Assembly: GCA_010672825.2 (NCBI GenBank)
Contig: JAAHFU020000002.1
Coordinates: 880,001-944,000, forward strand
Length of the DNA: 64,000 bases
Source: Leptolyngbya sp. SIO1E4
Lineage (GTDB): Bacteria > Cyanobacteriota > Cyanobacteriia > Phormidesmidales > Phormidesmidaceae
Direction of reading: 5' to 3'
Position numbers and translations under genes: made by a program. The notes under the pieces were generated by a model, which was given only the letters and a program-made list of their open reading frames with translations, had not been told where the DNA came from and searched no databases. Shown piece after piece: positions 16,217 through 25,719 of this stretch (position 1 is its first letter; each line of letters begins with the position of its first letter).

Positions 16217-18016
16217 TCACGCTTCTATCCACTGCCTTAACGTCGGCACCACATCTTTCAGGGCAATGTCCTCAGAGTCATGGGTCGCGCGTTTGACGAC
16301 TTCCACTTTCCCTTCTTTCAAAGAGCGCCCGGTCACAATCCGGAAAGGAATGCCCACCAAATCAGCATCTTTGAATTTCACCCCAGCGCGCTCCTTGCGG
16401 TCATCCAGCAGGGTTTCTATCCCCGCCGCATTCAGGTCGGCGTAGAGCGTTTCAGCCGCGTTCACCTGGGCTTCGTCGTTGATGTTGGGAATCACTACGA
16501 TCGCCTGATAAGGGGCGATCGCCACCGGCCAAACAATGCCGTCCTTATCGTAAGACTGCTCCACCGCTGACTGAGCCAGACGAGACACGCCCACCCCATA
16601 ACAGCCCATCCAGAGGGGCAGATCCTCCCCTGTTTCACTGGTAAAGGTCGCCCCCATCGCCACCGAGTATTTGGTTCCCAGTTGAAAGATGTGGCCGATT
16701 TCAATACCCCGTGCAGTTTGCAGCGTCTGGGTAGGGTCGTGCACGGCGCGATCGCCCGCTTGCGCTTCCCGCACATCCACAACCTGTTTGGGCTGAGCGT
16801 AGTCCTGATTCCAGTTGCCCCCTACCGTGTGAAAACCTGATTCATTAGAACCAGTGACAAAGTGCTGCAAATCCACGGCTGTCTCATCTATCAGCCTTAG
16901 AAATTTCGACTCTACATGGTCAAGACCAGACTGAATATAGTCATCGGATAAATCTGGGGCGATGTAACCCAACGGCAGCGGCTTTGCGGCCCATTTGCCC
17001 TGAGCCGCCTCATCAGGAACGTCTAAGCTAATGACGGTGCTAGCTTCATAATTACCCGCCAGCTTCGTCAACTCATTCTGCAGCTTGACATCGTTAACAT
17101 CCTGATCGCCGCGAATGCTCACCAACACCAGCACGGTATGCCCATTGTCATACCCCACTTGATATAGGACGTTTTTCACAATCTGAGTGGGTGAGCACTT
17201 GAGGAAATCCGCCAGGGTTTGAATCGTCGGCGTGTTCGGCGTTTCTAGTTTTTCAAACGTCTTGAAAGTAGACGGGACGGCATCCACTGGTCGCGAAACA
17301 GCTTTCTCAAGGTTGGCAGCATATTTGCCATCTTCGGTGTACAGAACCTCGTCTTCCCCGGCTTCCGCCAGCACCATAAACTCTGTCGAGCCAGATCCGC
17401 CGATCGCCCCAGAATCGGCATCCACCGCGCGAAACTTAAGCCCGCAGCGCCGCAATATGTTGCTGTAGGCGGTGTACATATCGGTATAGGTTTCTTTCAG
17501 GCTCTCCTCTGTCGCGTGGAAGGAATAGCCGTCTTTCATGATGAACTCACGCCCTCGCATTAACCCAAAGCGGGGCCGAATCTCGTCTCGAAACTTGCTC
17601 TGTAGCTGGTATAGGTGAAGCGGTAATTGCCGATAGGAGCGGATCATGTCACGGGCCACTGCCGTAATCACCTCTTCGTGGGTTGGCCCCAAGCCCATTT
17701 CCTGATCGCGGCGATCGATCAAGGAAAACATGATGCCTTCTGCTTTTGTATAGGTGTCCCAGCGACCTGATTCTTTCCACAGTTCTGAGGGTTGCAGTTG
17801 GGGCAGCAGGCACTCTTGCGCACCAGTGGCATTCATCTCTTCCCGAACGATGGCCGAGACCTTGTTCAACACTCGCCACAGCAAGGGCAAATAGGCATAC
17901 ACACCGCTGGCAATACGCCGCATATACCCGGCTCGCAGCAACAGCTTATGGCTAGGGATTTCTGCCTCGGCGGGGTCTTCTCGCAGGGTCACAAACAGCA
18001 TCTGGGAGAGGCGCAT
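16217..18016 (-). CDS. proS: Prolyl-tRNA synthetase, bacterial type
   Basis: Charges tRNA-Pro with proline. The 599-residue length and domain order fit the bacterial form: class II motif 1 ([25 protein letters not shown]), motif 2 ([24 protein letters not shown]), a YbaK-like editing insertion (about 225-400), motif 3 ([16 protein letters not shown]) and the C-terminal anticodon-binding domain ([40 protein letters not shown]). ATG 18016 opens [13 protein letters not shown], the standard N-terminus. It is the last core gene before the accessory array. Confidence 0.97.
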   Translation of the reverse strand: MRLSQMLFVTLREDPAEAEIPSHKLLLRAGYMRRIASGVYAYLPLLWRVLNKVSAIVREEMNATGAQECLLPQLQPSELWKESGRWDTYTKAEGIMFSLIDRRDQEMGLGPTHEEVITAVARDMIRSYRQLPLHLYQLQSKFRDEIRPRFGLMRGREFIMKDGYSFHATEESLKETYTDMYTAYSNILRRCGLKFRAVDADSGAIGGSGSTEFMVLAEAGEDEVLYTEDGKYAANLEKAVSRPVDAVPSTFKTFEKLETPNTPTIQTLADFLKCSPTQIVKNVLYQVGYDNGHTVLVLVSIRGDQDVNDVKLQNELTKLAGNYEASTVISLDVPDEAAQGKWAAKPLPLGYIAPDLSDDYIQSGLDHVESKFLRLIDETAVDLQHFVTGSNESGFHTVGGNWNQDYAQPKQVVDVREAQAGDRAVHDPTQTLQTARGIEIGHIFQLGTKYSVAMGATFTSETGEDLPLWMGCYGVGVSRLAQSAVEQSYDKDGIVWPVAIAPYQAIVVIPNINDEAQVNAAETLYADLNAAGIETLLDDRKERAGVKFKDADLVGIPFRIVTGRSLKEGKVEVVKRATHDSEDIALKDVVPTLRQWIEA

Positions 18017-18187
18017 GGAGATTCCTTCCTACCAACAGAACACGGTGCAAAACATCTCACCGCATTGTAAGAGAGTTTTGGCCTAGCTAAGGCCGACCTT
18101 TAGAGAAAACCCACAGGCTGCAAATCCGCAGACATTCCCTTCCTGCGGTTTCAACCTAAAATTTTGACAGCGCACTTTCTAGCGTCT

Positions 18188-18280
18188 GCATAACACCCTC
18201 AAAAAGTATTGTGATCAAATTCCATTGAAAGCTTCATAGCTCAAGGGTTTTGATGGGTTCTGTGGGTCATTGTGTTATGC
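18188..18280 (+). repeat. attC-like site 1 (left end of array)
   Basis: R''-like box GCATAAC (18188-18194) and R'-like box GTTATGC (18274-18280) are exact reverse complements, extended to GCATAACAC/GTGTTATGC. The inner L boxes are weak. It could be the attC of a lost cassette or the leftmost recombination point. The stretch 18017-18542 holds no gene and becomes AT-rich after about 18320. Confidence 0.5.
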
Positions 18281-18542
18281 GGACAAGATTCTGCCTAATC
18301 CATAGTTCCACCGACAAAAGGGGCAGATTTATTAATTCTATAGAAAAAATATTTTTTAAATTCATTACCATTTTAAATCATCCTAAGAAGGCTTAAGAAA
18401 TGAACAATAAAAAATTCAACTGGAAAGTGTGTATAGATATAACAAACTTAAACTCTTACATTCGTTCAATTATTAAATATATCCATGAGTCAAGTTATTG
18501 AGTAAAACTCGATTTCCCTGATTGCCAAGGAGAGCAAGTCTT

Positions 18543-19715
18543 TTGAATACAGAAACAAATAAAACAATCAAAGCTTTACATCGGCACGTTTTTTTAGGAA
18601 ATTTTGACCAAGGTGTCATCTTTATATTTCTTTCTTTTCTTGTTTGGAATAAAACGGAAAGCATGCTGACAGTTGCTCTAGCTTTCATAATACCAGCTGT
18701 CGTGAACACAGTTATTGACTATTTTTTCTCTTCTCTGAGTGATAAGGGAAATCGCGTTGCATTAATAATTATTGGAAATGTCGGTTCTGCTATATTTCTT
18801 TCTTGTTATGGATTATTCAGCGGTATATACATCTTGTATATTTTCATCTTCTTTAAATCACTCTTTGAAAAAATATATCAAACTTCACTTTCTCCTTATT
18901 TTAGAGAAGTGATTCCTGAAGGCGATTTCAAAAGATTTATAGCAAAAACAAATACGTATGGAACAATCGGAGCTTCTATTGGAGGGTTTTCCCTAATATA
19001 TTTATATATCTATACTCAAAATATTCCACTTATTTTTATCGTTTCCGGTTTGATCGAGCTTGTATCAACACTTTTTCTATTTTCACTTGGAAATACTAAG
19101 CAGAAATTGAAGAAGGATGTCGAGAGCCCAATTGATGCCGCAAAACTAAAAAGATTTACCTTTATCTACTCACTAGAAGCATTTGGTACTGCGTTAATAA
19201 TCAATAGGTTTGTGATTTTCTTAAACGATTCTCATGAATTACAAGTTCAAGATGTTGGACTTGTATTTTTCATCGTATACGGAATTTCAAATCTATTAGC
19301 TGCTGATTTATATAAGTTCTTCAGTTCTTTTGCTATAAAAAATATGCTTATAGTTAATTTTAGTTTTCAAGCGATATTACTTATTGTAATGATGAGTGTT
19401 AATAGTCTCAATTTAATCATTGTATTATGGTTCTTTTTCGAACTCGTATCTAATATTACCACCATTTATACAGACGATCATATTAACAAAACACTTTTTA
19501 CAAACATTGGCAAGTCTCTTTCAAAATTCAGAATTTGTATTTCTATTTCAGGAATCCTTGGACAATTTTTAATTGGTACTATCTGGGATATTGGGGGGAT
19601 TGGTATAAGCTTCTACTTTACTGGTTCCATATTATTCACATTAGCAATTATTATTCTATTTCTTAAATTAAATGCTGATGAGCCTAAACAAGCAGTCATT
19701 GATAATGGGAACTAA
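18543..19715 (+). CDS. MFS-type transporter
   Basis: An integral membrane protein of about 390 residues with roughly 12 hydrophobic helices and an MFS-like layout: FLGNFDQGVIFIFLSFLVWNK at helix 1, VNTVIDYFFSSLSDKGNRVALII as the loop 2-3 motif, and two six-helix halves. The substrate is unknown. No ATG suits; TTG 18543 is chosen because AAGGAG lies 10-12 bases upstream, with another TTG at 18522. Base composition is strikingly AT-rich compared with proS and the core genes, a sign of transfer. It is followed by attC-like site 2, so it is probably the first cassette. Confidence 0.8.
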   Translation: MNTETNKTIKALHRHVFLGNFDQGVIFIFLSFLVWNKTESMLTVALAFIIPAVVNTVIDYFFSSLSDKGNRVALIIIGNVGSAIFLSCYGLFSGIYILYIFIFFKSLFEKIYQTSLSPYFREVIPEGDFKRFIAKTNTYGTIGASIGGFSLIYLYIYTQNIPLIFIVSGLIELVSTLFLFSLGNTKQKLKKDVESPIDAAKLKRFTFIYSLEAFGTALIINRFVIFLNDSHELQVQDVGLVFFIVYGISNLLAADLYKFFSSFAIKNMLIVNFSFQAILLIVMMSVNSLNLIIVLWFFFELVSNITTIYTDDHINKTLFTNIGKSLSKFRICISISGILGQFLIGTIWDIGGIGISFYFTGSILFTLAIIILFLKLNADEPKQAVIDNGN

Positions 19716-19748
19716 ATAATAGAGAACATGTGACCAATAAAAAGTGCG

Positions 19749-19854
19749 GTAGAACAATCAAATGCAACTGACAACTTTTTTGTCACCGTTTTTGAATACT
19801 CAAAAACGCCGCCAAGCCTACGGCACAAAATTGTAGCTGATTTGGGCGTTAGGC
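19749..19854 (+). repeat. attC-like site 2
   Basis: Right box GTTAGGC (19848-19854) matches the R' consensus. The preceding AGCTGATTTGGGC pairs with CAAATGCAACT near the left end, and a weak left box GTAGAAC lies at 19749-19755. The next gene's spurious upstream TTG start falls inside this site, which supports the downstream ATG. Confidence 0.6.
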
Positions 19855-19892
19855 GGCAATATTCATCAGCAGTAGAAACCTTGGAATTTGAT

Positions 19893-20525
19893 ATGGAAGG
19901 AATGGAGTATTTTTTAGAAATCTACGGCAGAGTTCCTCGTGCCGGCCCCGGGTCGTTTGAATGCACAAAAAAAGCCTTTGAAATGATGTCCCAGGTTCCG
20001 GATAAACCATATATTCTAGATATTGGCTGCGGCCCTGGAGTTCAAACGGTGGACCTACTAAAAATCTCCGGTGGTTCCGTCCTTGCGCTAGATTTTCTGC
20101 CATTGATGCTTGAGCGGACGCAGGCTAATGCGGAAAAGGCTAATGTATCTGAAAGATTGGAAGTCATAGAGCAAGATATGGCCCAAATGGAATTTCCGCC
20201 TGCTAGCTTTGATGTGGTTTGGTCCGAAGGTGCGATTTATAATTTAGGCTTTGAAAATGGCCTAAAACAGGTCAAGAACTTTGTGAAGCCTGGTGGTTAT
20301 GTAGCGGTAAGTGAGGCTGTATGGCTCAAAGCTAATCCTCCTTCGCCAGTAGAAAAATTCTGGAGGGAATATCCCGAGATCGATACCATCGAAAACAAGT
20401 TAGCGGTGATAGACGATTTGGGCTATGAGCAAACTGGACATTTTGTTCTGCCTGAAATTACTTGGACAGCGGAGTATTACGATCCGATGGAAAAGCTTGT
20501 TGCAAAAAAACAACAGATTGGGTAG
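19893..20525 (+). CDS. Class I SAM-dependent methyltransferase, C-terminus frameshifted
   Basis: The Rossmann methyltransferase core is intact: motif I ILDIGCGPGVQTVDLL, acidic LALDFLPLML, EVIEQDMAQMEFPPASFDVVWSEGAIYNLGF and VKPGGYVAVSEAVW. ATG 19893 is chosen since earlier codons lie in the attC. The frame stops at 20525, but the -1 frame continues from about 20528 to TAG 20639-20641 with NPDALAVLEEAQNEIEVFRK and YYSYGFFVMRK, which is the usual C-terminus of this family. A one-base deletion near GGGTAGGG (20520-20527) therefore truncates it by about 35 residues. The enzyme may or may not remain active. Confidence 0.8.
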   Translation: MEGMEYFLEIYGRVPRAGPGSFECTKKAFEMMSQVPDKPYILDIGCGPGVQTVDLLKISGGSVLALDFLPLMLERTQANAEKANVSERLEVIEQDMAQMEFPPASFDVVWSEGAIYNLGFENGLKQVKNFVKPGGYVAVSEAVWLKANPPSPVEKFWREYPEIDTIENKLAVIDDLGYEQTGHFVLPEITWTAEYYDPMEKLVAKKQQIG

Positions 20526-20656
20526 GGAATCCTGATGCCCTAGCTGTGTTAGAAGAAGCACAGAATGAAATTGAAGTTTTTCGTAAATACTCTAGCTATT
20601 ACAGCTACGGGTTCTTCGTAATGAGGAAACCAATTGTTTAGTTGTTGCGATTTGCC

Positions 20657-20792
20657 ACCTAACAAGCGCAAGCAGGCAGGACAAACTTTCCGCTGGCGCT
20701 CCAAGTTTGCCCCTGTTGAGGGCGATAGACTGACGAAAGCCGCTGGCACTGAGCTTGAGGTTATTAGCTGCCGCTGCATTTTGCCGTTAGAC
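20657..20792 (+). repeat. attC-like site 3
   Basis: R'' ACCTAAC (20657-20663) and R' GTTAGAC (20786-20792) both fit the consensus. At 136 bp it is the longest site. Inner GCGCAAGCAGGCAG and CTGCCGCTGCATTTTGCC are complementary, as are ACAAACTT and AAGTTTG in the central part, giving the long imperfect hairpin seen in VCR-type attC sites. Confidence 0.75.
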
Positions 20793-21743
20793 TGACGTAG
20801 CGCGCTTCCATGAAATCGCAAACGCCATAGATTGTGAACTAATTTGGGATGGAGAAGGTTTTTTGAGACAAGACTTATGAGGAGTGGCCTTTACTATAAA
20901 GTTTTCTACCAGCTGCTTTTTATCAGTTAGGCTCCACCATAAAACGTCATAAATACTGAGATTTTCTAAGTAGCTCTGATTCTTTGACAAGGAATCAATG
21001 ACATCCTGCCACCCTAATCTGACAGCAGTACGAATGCAGTCTGCTTGTCCTAGCATTTCGTTATGAAGCTCTAGTTCTGACGCTAACGATTCATTGGGCA
21101 ACTCTTTTTCTGCCAAGGTCAGAAATACTTGTCTAATTTGTTGAAGTTCATCGTTCGAGACAATAAGCTTTGTTAATGATGCTCCACCAACACTGCATAC
21201 ACAATAAAGAATCTCGCTGATCCAATACCAATCTCGATTCTCCCACTCTGCAAGGAAGTCCTCACGCAGACCAACGATCATATCTTCATATCCTAAGCTT
21301 GCCAGAAGGGCTCGCTCTGAATAGTTCTCTGGACATTCGTGAAGCTCTTTAAAGATAGAGTGCTGTGGATATACGATCCTTGCTAACGCCCACCAATACT
21401 CTGGATCGTGAAGTCCAGATTCTTCGTACCATTGCTCAATTCGTAACCGTGCATCACTGCTATATTCCGATGGAAAGTGATGGACTAGAATTTCTAATTC
21501 ATCAGTGAGCCATCGATCAGACGAGTTCTTGAAACGCTCGTATCTTGATCGAGCAGTGTTAATCCACCATGATTCATCAATCCATGCATCGCCTCCTTGG
21601 CAGTACCAAGGCAGTCCTGATACTGCTATCAGATAAGCTTTACCATTAAACATGAGCTGCTTTGCAGATTGGATGATTGAATCAGCCCAAGCTGTAATCA
21701 CTTGCTTTAATCCATCCTTGACACTGGAATAGTCTGCTGTCAT
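20787..21743 (-). CDS. Hypothetical protein in a reversed cassette
   Basis: A 318-residue soluble acidic protein, rich in Trp, Glu and Leu (GLPWYCQGGDAWIDESWWINTARSRYERF, DPEYWWALARIVYP, WENRDWYWISEILYCVCSVG). It looks helical and repeat-like, with no signal peptide or membrane helix, and I recognise no domain. It is the only cassette gene on the minus strand. Its TAA stop (complement of 20787-20789) lies inside the R' box of attC-like site 3, and its start faces attC-like site 4. The last 30 residues are lower quality and may be a read-through into cassette-end sequence. Confidence 0.7.
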   Translation of the reverse strand: MTADYSSVKDGLKQVITAWADSIIQSAKQLMFNGKAYLIAVSGLPWYCQGGDAWIDESWWINTARSRYERFKNSSDRWLTDELEILVHHFPSEYSSDARLRIEQWYEESGLHDPEYWWALARIVYPQHSIFKELHECPENYSERALLASLGYEDMIVGLREDFLAEWENRDWYWISEILYCVCSVGGASLTKLIVSNDELQQIRQVFLTLAEKELPNESLASELELHNEMLGQADCIRTAVRLGWQDVIDSLSKNQSYLENLSIYDVLWWSLTDKKQLVENFIVKATPHKSCLKKPSPSQISSQSMAFAISWKRATSV

Positions 21744-21818
21744 TTACGATTTATAATTTTGACGATAGCTCTGTCACTATTGGAATACTGAAGTAGCTAC
21801 AGGTAAGCGATTAGATTA

Positions 21819-21906
21819 GTCTAACAACGCCCATGCACACCGACCAATAATAGGTTTCAGCATAGTGATCAATGTTATCTGCGACGGGTGATGAGCAACG
21901 TTATCC
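21819..21906 (+). repeat. attC-like site 4
   Basis: R'' GTCTAAC (21819-21825) and R' GTTATCC (21900-21906). CATGCACACCGAC near the left pairs with GCGACGGGTGATG near the right with a few extrahelical bases, the hallmark of folded attC. Length is 88 bp, like sites 5 and 11. Confidence 0.7.
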
Positions 21907-21983
21907 TGCTTGTATTTCGGGTTATGGCAGTAGCTCAAAGGCTATCTGTTAGCATTCAGAGTGATATTAATCTCAGCACTGCA

Positions 21984-22886
21984 ATGGATAGCACCCATTT
22001 CCTCTCCTTGCTAGGTGAGATGCCTAACAAAAGTGAATTGAACCTCAAGGTGATTGAGGAAGTAGACTGTGGCGCGTTCGTTCGTCAGAAAATTAGCTAT
22101 TCATCTGAGGCAGGAGAAACAATTTCCGCGTTTCTCTGTATTCCTAAAAACGTCAGTGCATCGCTCCCTGCCATATATTGCTTTCATCAACACGCAGCAA
22201 ACTGGTCACTAGGTAAAAGCGAAGTTGTCGGGCTTGCGGGCTCACCGGATCAAGTTTATGCCAAAGAACTGTCAGAACGAGGCTATATCACTCTGGCTCC
22301 CGATGCCATTTGCTTTGAAGAAAGAGCAGATGCCATCGATCCAGTGCAATATCATGCCCACCAACTTCATAGCCGATTAATGCGAGGGCAAACCCTTCTG
22401 GGGAAAGTTTTGTTTGACATCAGTGCAGGGATTGATTTACTTCAGAGTTTGTTGCAGGTAGATGTAACAAGAATCGGCTTCATTGGTCATTCCTATGGTG
22501 GTAGAACCGCCTTGTTTGCACCAGCTTTTGATCGAAGAATCAAGGTATCAGTAAGTAATTGTGGTTCTACAAAATTCAAGACGATGTTGGCACAAGATAT
22601 CGGCATTCAGTTTGATTATGTCGTTCCTGGCTTTTTAGCATGGGGTGACATTGAAGACATTGTGCGGTTAGTCGAGCCATCTCACTTACTCATGCTGGGC
22701 ACTGATGCTGATAAGTGGAGTCAAGACATTGACGATATTTACGAGTATGCAAAATCGGCATTCGTGACAGGCGAATTAGAGCGGCAAATCTATCCTGGAA
22801 AGCATAGCTTTTCGGAGGAGATGCGTGAAAGAGCGTATAAATTCCTAGATCGTCATCTGAATAAACCTGCGCTGCCAGCAAGATAA
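21984..22886 (+). CDS. Alpha/beta hydrolase, dienelactone hydrolase-like
   Basis: A 300-residue hydrolase of the dienelactone/acetyl-xylan-esterase type. KISYSSEAGETISAFLCIPKN is the typical N-terminal strand pair. IYCFHQHA is the oxyanion region, IGFIGHSYGGRTAL holds the nucleophile Ser, MLGTDADKW the acid and YPGKHSFSEE the catalytic His. ATG 21984 (MDSTHFLSLLGEMP) matches how relatives begin; the frame is open further upstream but that part overlaps attC-like site 4. The substrate is unknown. The stop codon TAA (22884-22886) is embedded in the R'' box of the next attC. Confidence 0.85.
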   Translation: MDSTHFLSLLGEMPNKSELNLKVIEEVDCGAFVRQKISYSSEAGETISAFLCIPKNVSASLPAIYCFHQHAANWSLGKSEVVGLAGSPDQVYAKELSERGYITLAPDAICFEERADAIDPVQYHAHQLHSRLMRGQTLLGKVLFDISAGIDLLQSLLQVDVTRIGFIGHSYGGRTALFAPAFDRRIKVSVSNCGSTKFKTMLAQDIGIQFDYVVPGFLAWGDIEDIVRLVEPSHLLMLGTDADKWSQDIDDIYEYAKSAFVTGELERQIYPGKHSFSEEMRERAYKFLDRHLNKPALPAR

Positions 22887-22967
22887 CAGCCATAATGCAC
22901 CGGAACAGTCAAGTTTGAGCGGTTGGTTGCAATAGCTATTGTTGTCCGGTGATTGCGATCGTTATGC
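22881..22967 (+). repeat. attC-like site 5
   Basis: R'' AGATAAC (22881-22887), R' GTTATGC (22961-22967), 87 bp. L'' AATGCACCGGA pairs with L' TCCGGTGATT near the right end. The central part is closely similar to site 7 (25720-25798), sharing AATGCACCGGAACA, GTCAAGT, GTTGCAA and CGGTGATTG in the same order. Confidence 0.8.
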
Positions 22968-23029
22968 CGCACACTAATTGGTGGCAAAGATAACCTTGAA
23001 TGCAGCAGTATGAATCTATAAATTTTGCT

Positions 23030-24022
23030 ATGACAATTACGGAAAATTGGGCGGTGCTTGCTCTAAGTATTACCGCAATCTCATTACTTGCAGGGATTTT
23101 CTATCAAGCAGTGAGTGAAGCCTTGGATCGACGCAGCCATCCTCCACAGGGCGAACTTGTGGATATTGGGGGATTTCGTCTACATCTCAACTGTATTGGG
23201 CAGGGTACACCAACAGTTGTTATGGATGCTGGTGGTGCTGCTCCCTCAATTACATGGGGCTTAGTTCCATCGGAAATTGCTAAATTCACCCGTGTTTGCA
23301 CCTATGATCGAGCGGGTTTGGGGTGGAGCGATCGCAATCCCAGAATCTCCCGCACCAGTCAGCAGAGCGTTGATGAATTACATTTACTTCTGACTAAAGC
23401 TGGAATTAATCCTCCCTACATTTTAGTCGGACACTCATTGGGGGGAGTCAATATGCGGCTGTATGCGAGTCAATATCCAGAAGATGTAGTCGGATTAGTG
23501 TTAGTCGATTCTTCCCATGAAAATCAGATAACATCTGAAATGTGGAGGCGCATAAAAATGCAGTCTTGGCTTTATCAGGTTTTGAGGATTGCCAGCCAAG
23601 TTGGCGTGCTGCGATTAATCGGGGAGATGAATCTGTTACCAATTCTTGAGGACATTAAGCGAGAAATTCAAAAATATCCGCTGGCAGTACAAACCTTATT
23701 TAATCCCTATAAATCCTTCTGTTACCGTCCCGACTATTGGGCAACCGCATCCAGTGAACTTTCCAATATAAAAAAGAGCTTTGAGGAACTTCGATCAGTT
23801 ACATCACTGGGCAGCCTGCCTTTGATTGTGTTGAGCCAAGGTTCTAAAGATTCAAAGATGAGTGATGAAAGATTCCAGCAATGGGCATCACTTCAGTTAG
23901 ACTTGACCAAACTATCATCAAATAGTCAACGTATCATTGCAGAAAATAGTGGACATCTTGTGCAACTAGATCAACCTGAGTTGGTTATTAGTGCAGTCCA
24001 ACGGTTGATTGAAAGCGTCTAA
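23030..24022 (+). CDS. Alpha/beta hydrolase with N-terminal membrane anchor
   Basis: A 330-residue hydrolase. A hydrophobic helix (about 6-28, WAVLALSITAISLLAGIFYQA) precedes an alpha/beta fold: LHLNCIGQGTPTVVMDAGGAAPS, TYDRAGLGWSDRNP, the nucleophile elbow ILVGHSLGGVNMRLYAS and the catalytic His in ENSGHLVQLDQPELV. The acid is probably Asp in LSQGSKDSKM. ATG 23000 upstream is an alternative that adds ten residues. It is probably membrane anchored with an unknown ester or epoxide substrate. It is flanked by attC-like sites 5 and 6. Confidence 0.85.
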   Translation: MTITENWAVLALSITAISLLAGIFYQAVSEALDRRSHPPQGELVDIGGFRLHLNCIGQGTPTVVMDAGGAAPSITWGLVPSEIAKFTRVCTYDRAGLGWSDRNPRISRTSQQSVDELHLLLTKAGINPPYILVGHSLGGVNMRLYASQYPEDVVGLVLVDSSHENQITSEMWRRIKMQSWLYQVLRIASQVGVLRLIGEMNLLPILEDIKREIQKYPLAVQTLFNPYKSFCYRPDYWATASSELSNIKKSFEELRSVTSLGSLPLIVLSQGSKDSKMSDERFQQWASLQLDLTKLSSNSQRIIAENSGHLVQLDQPELVISAVQRLIESV

Positions 24023-24048
24023 AGTTCTGAGTCTTCGATTGAGGCACG

Positions 24049-24111
24049 GCATAACAAACCTGGTGCAATGGACGATATCAAGCCTTTGGGGTATTGCGTT
24101 GGTAGGGAAGC
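24049..24111 (+). repeat. Possible degenerate attC-like site 6
   Basis: A good left box GCATAAC (24049-24055), 27 bp after the hydrolase stop, is followed by ACCTGGTGCAAT. This can pair with GTATTGCGTTGGT just before a weak right box GTTGGTA (24105-24111). Only about 63 bp, so either a short or a decayed site. Confidence 0.4.
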
Positions 24112-24391
24112 AGAAATTGAAGAGATCCTGCGTGACACAAGCTACGTTTTTGCCTTCCGACGACACTGGTCTCTTGCGAAAGCACTCAACAGATCCAAAT
24201 TCTGTATATATGGTGCGACTTCACTCAAACGGCAGGACGTATCACCTTCGACCATCGACACGATAGCCAAGATTTAGGCTACATGTAATGGCGGAAAGCG
24301 CGATGAATACAGAGCCGCCGACAAAACGGTTTGCCTATGAAGGTCGTACTCCGGCAACCCGATGATTGCAGACAGCACCGTCATCTTCGCC
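24112..24391. other. Spacer with only a doubtful short ORF
   Basis: Between the degenerate attC-like site and the DUF1963 start, the only plus-strand frame is a 69-codon ORF from 24068 (MDDIKPLGYCVGREAEIEEIL) that overlaps the site itself. It shows no domain and I do not call it a gene. It may be residue of an older cassette. Confidence 0.4.
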
Positions 24392-25318
24392 ATGAAACTG
24401 ACAACGCGACAGTCACCCTATCAGCTTGAGGAACTGTTCCCGTTCCTGCGGGGGACAGCACGCGAAGCACTTCGACTCCATCCACGTCGCGAGCAAGGCG
24501 TTGACGTCACGTCGAGCAAGATCGGCGGATCGATCGCCTGGCCGGTGGGCGAGCCACACCCCATTTGTCGGACGAAGTCATGCCCTGCCGTGCCCGTTGT
24601 GCAGCTACGGCGTTCCGACGCGCCGATGCTTCCATTTCCCGATGACGCTGACCTGTTTCAGTTGTTGTGGTACCCGCAAGCGTACGATGAGTGGGGGTAC
24701 AATCCAAGAGTTGAGGTCTATTGGCGCGATTCAAAGACTCTCTCTGCTGACAGTGTCCTCATCCCCATCTATGAGAATCATGAAGACATTTTCGTCGTTC
24801 ATGAGTGTCGGGTTCAGCCAGAAATTATCGTCGAATACCCTTACATTGAACTGCTCAGCGAGGATGAGCAAAAAATTATCTGGGACTGGGAGGATGAACA
24901 GAACGATCCGCTCGCGCGATACCAGTATTGTCTCTCAACCTGTCCGGGAACGAAGGTTGGTGGCTATCCTGATTACAGTGGACAGGGTGCTCCTAGCTGG
25001 AGCGGCGCAACCGGCCACACTCTTAAGTATCTCCTGACACTGTCCGACGACGAATGGGATGGCGGCTCATTCCCCCGTTGGCGACCGATAGAACAACAGT
25101 TTCCGCCGGGGCGGACAGTTATTGAGGAACAGCCAGACGGCAGTGCAATTCAGCGCATCCAGTACACACCAGACGAAGAACGCGAGCTTGAGAATTGGAG
25201 TAGGGAACGCCGGTCACAGTATCATGCCGAACGAGCCGCACTGGGTACGTACTTGAAGTATCCCATGAACGTGTTTGTTGATACATCAGTTGATCCTTGG
25301 ACGTATCAAACGGCATGA
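24392..25318 (+). CDS. DUF1963 (YwqG-like) protein
   Basis: A 308-residue soluble protein of the DUF1963 family: SKIGGSIAWPVGEPHPIC, VVQLRRSDAPMLPFPDDADLFQLLWYP, and late GGYPDYSGQGAPSWSGATGHTLKYLLTLSDDEWDGG. Function is unknown; members are usually single-domain cytosolic proteins found near toxin or immunity genes in some genomes. ATG 24392 is chosen over an in-frame ATG at 24362. Its TGA stop (25316-25318) lies in the R''-like box CATGAAC of attC-like site 7, which is then interrupted by an intron. GC is higher than in neighbouring cassettes. Confidence 0.85.
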   Translation: MKLTTRQSPYQLEELFPFLRGTAREALRLHPRREQGVDVTSSKIGGSIAWPVGEPHPICRTKSCPAVPVVQLRRSDAPMLPFPDDADLFQLLWYPQAYDEWGYNPRVEVYWRDSKTLSADSVLIPIYENHEDIFVVHECRVQPEIIVEYPYIELLSEDEQKIIWDWEDEQNDPLARYQYCLSTCPGTKVGGYPDYSGQGAPSWSGATGHTLKYLLTLSDDEWDGGSFPRWRPIEQQFPPGRTVIEEQPDGSAIQRIQYTPDEERELENWSRERRSQYHAERAALGTYLKYPMNVFVDTSVDPWTYQTA

Positions 25319-25324
25319 ACGACG

Positions 25325-25719
25325 AATCGGGTAGCAGGAGGTTTCTCTCCCCCCGCCCCACAGCACCCCGCATGGGGGGACGCACGAGGCGCTTCTTCAA
25401 AGAGGTTTAGACATCGCACCCCCGAAGGATCGATGTCCAGGGCTGGCTACGCAATTATTGGACAGATCTCCCCGAATAAGACCGTGAACCGTCACTGCAC
25501 AACCGCATCAAATACCCTTGCTCCCCGAACCATGGATTTCGTTGTGGTGTGCCAACTTACCCACGAGCCCCCGCCTTCTATGACGTTTCTGTCCATCGGC
25601 TCGCGAGAATGCCCTTGCCTTAAGCTAGTCGTTAATGTCGCTCGGCTCCGATGACTTGCGAGCATTTGGACACTGGTTCTCCAACAGGGGATTTGCACCC
25701 CATTAGTTCACGCCCACAC
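25325..25719 (-). mobile_element. ORF-less group II intron relic inserted in an attC site
   Basis: On the minus strand this begins GTGTGGGCGTGAAC and continues GGGGTGCAAATCCCC, matching the GTGYG start and early domain I of attC-associated bacterial group II introns as I recall them. The last 70 nt contain a domain V-like hairpin (CCCC-CATGC-GGGG with flanking GTGC/GTGGGGCG) and end ...GAGAGAAACC then CTACCCGATT. At about 395 nt it has no reverse transcriptase. It separates a left box CATGAAC from L''/L'/R' of the same attC, on the strand opposite to the cassette genes, as known for group IIC-attC introns. Several domain V positions look altered, so it is probably inactive. End points are approximate. 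Confidence 0.65.

Noticed and set aside
24068-24277. 69-codon plus-strand ORF after the second hydrolase
   Set aside because: It overlaps the putative attC and shows no conserved motif.
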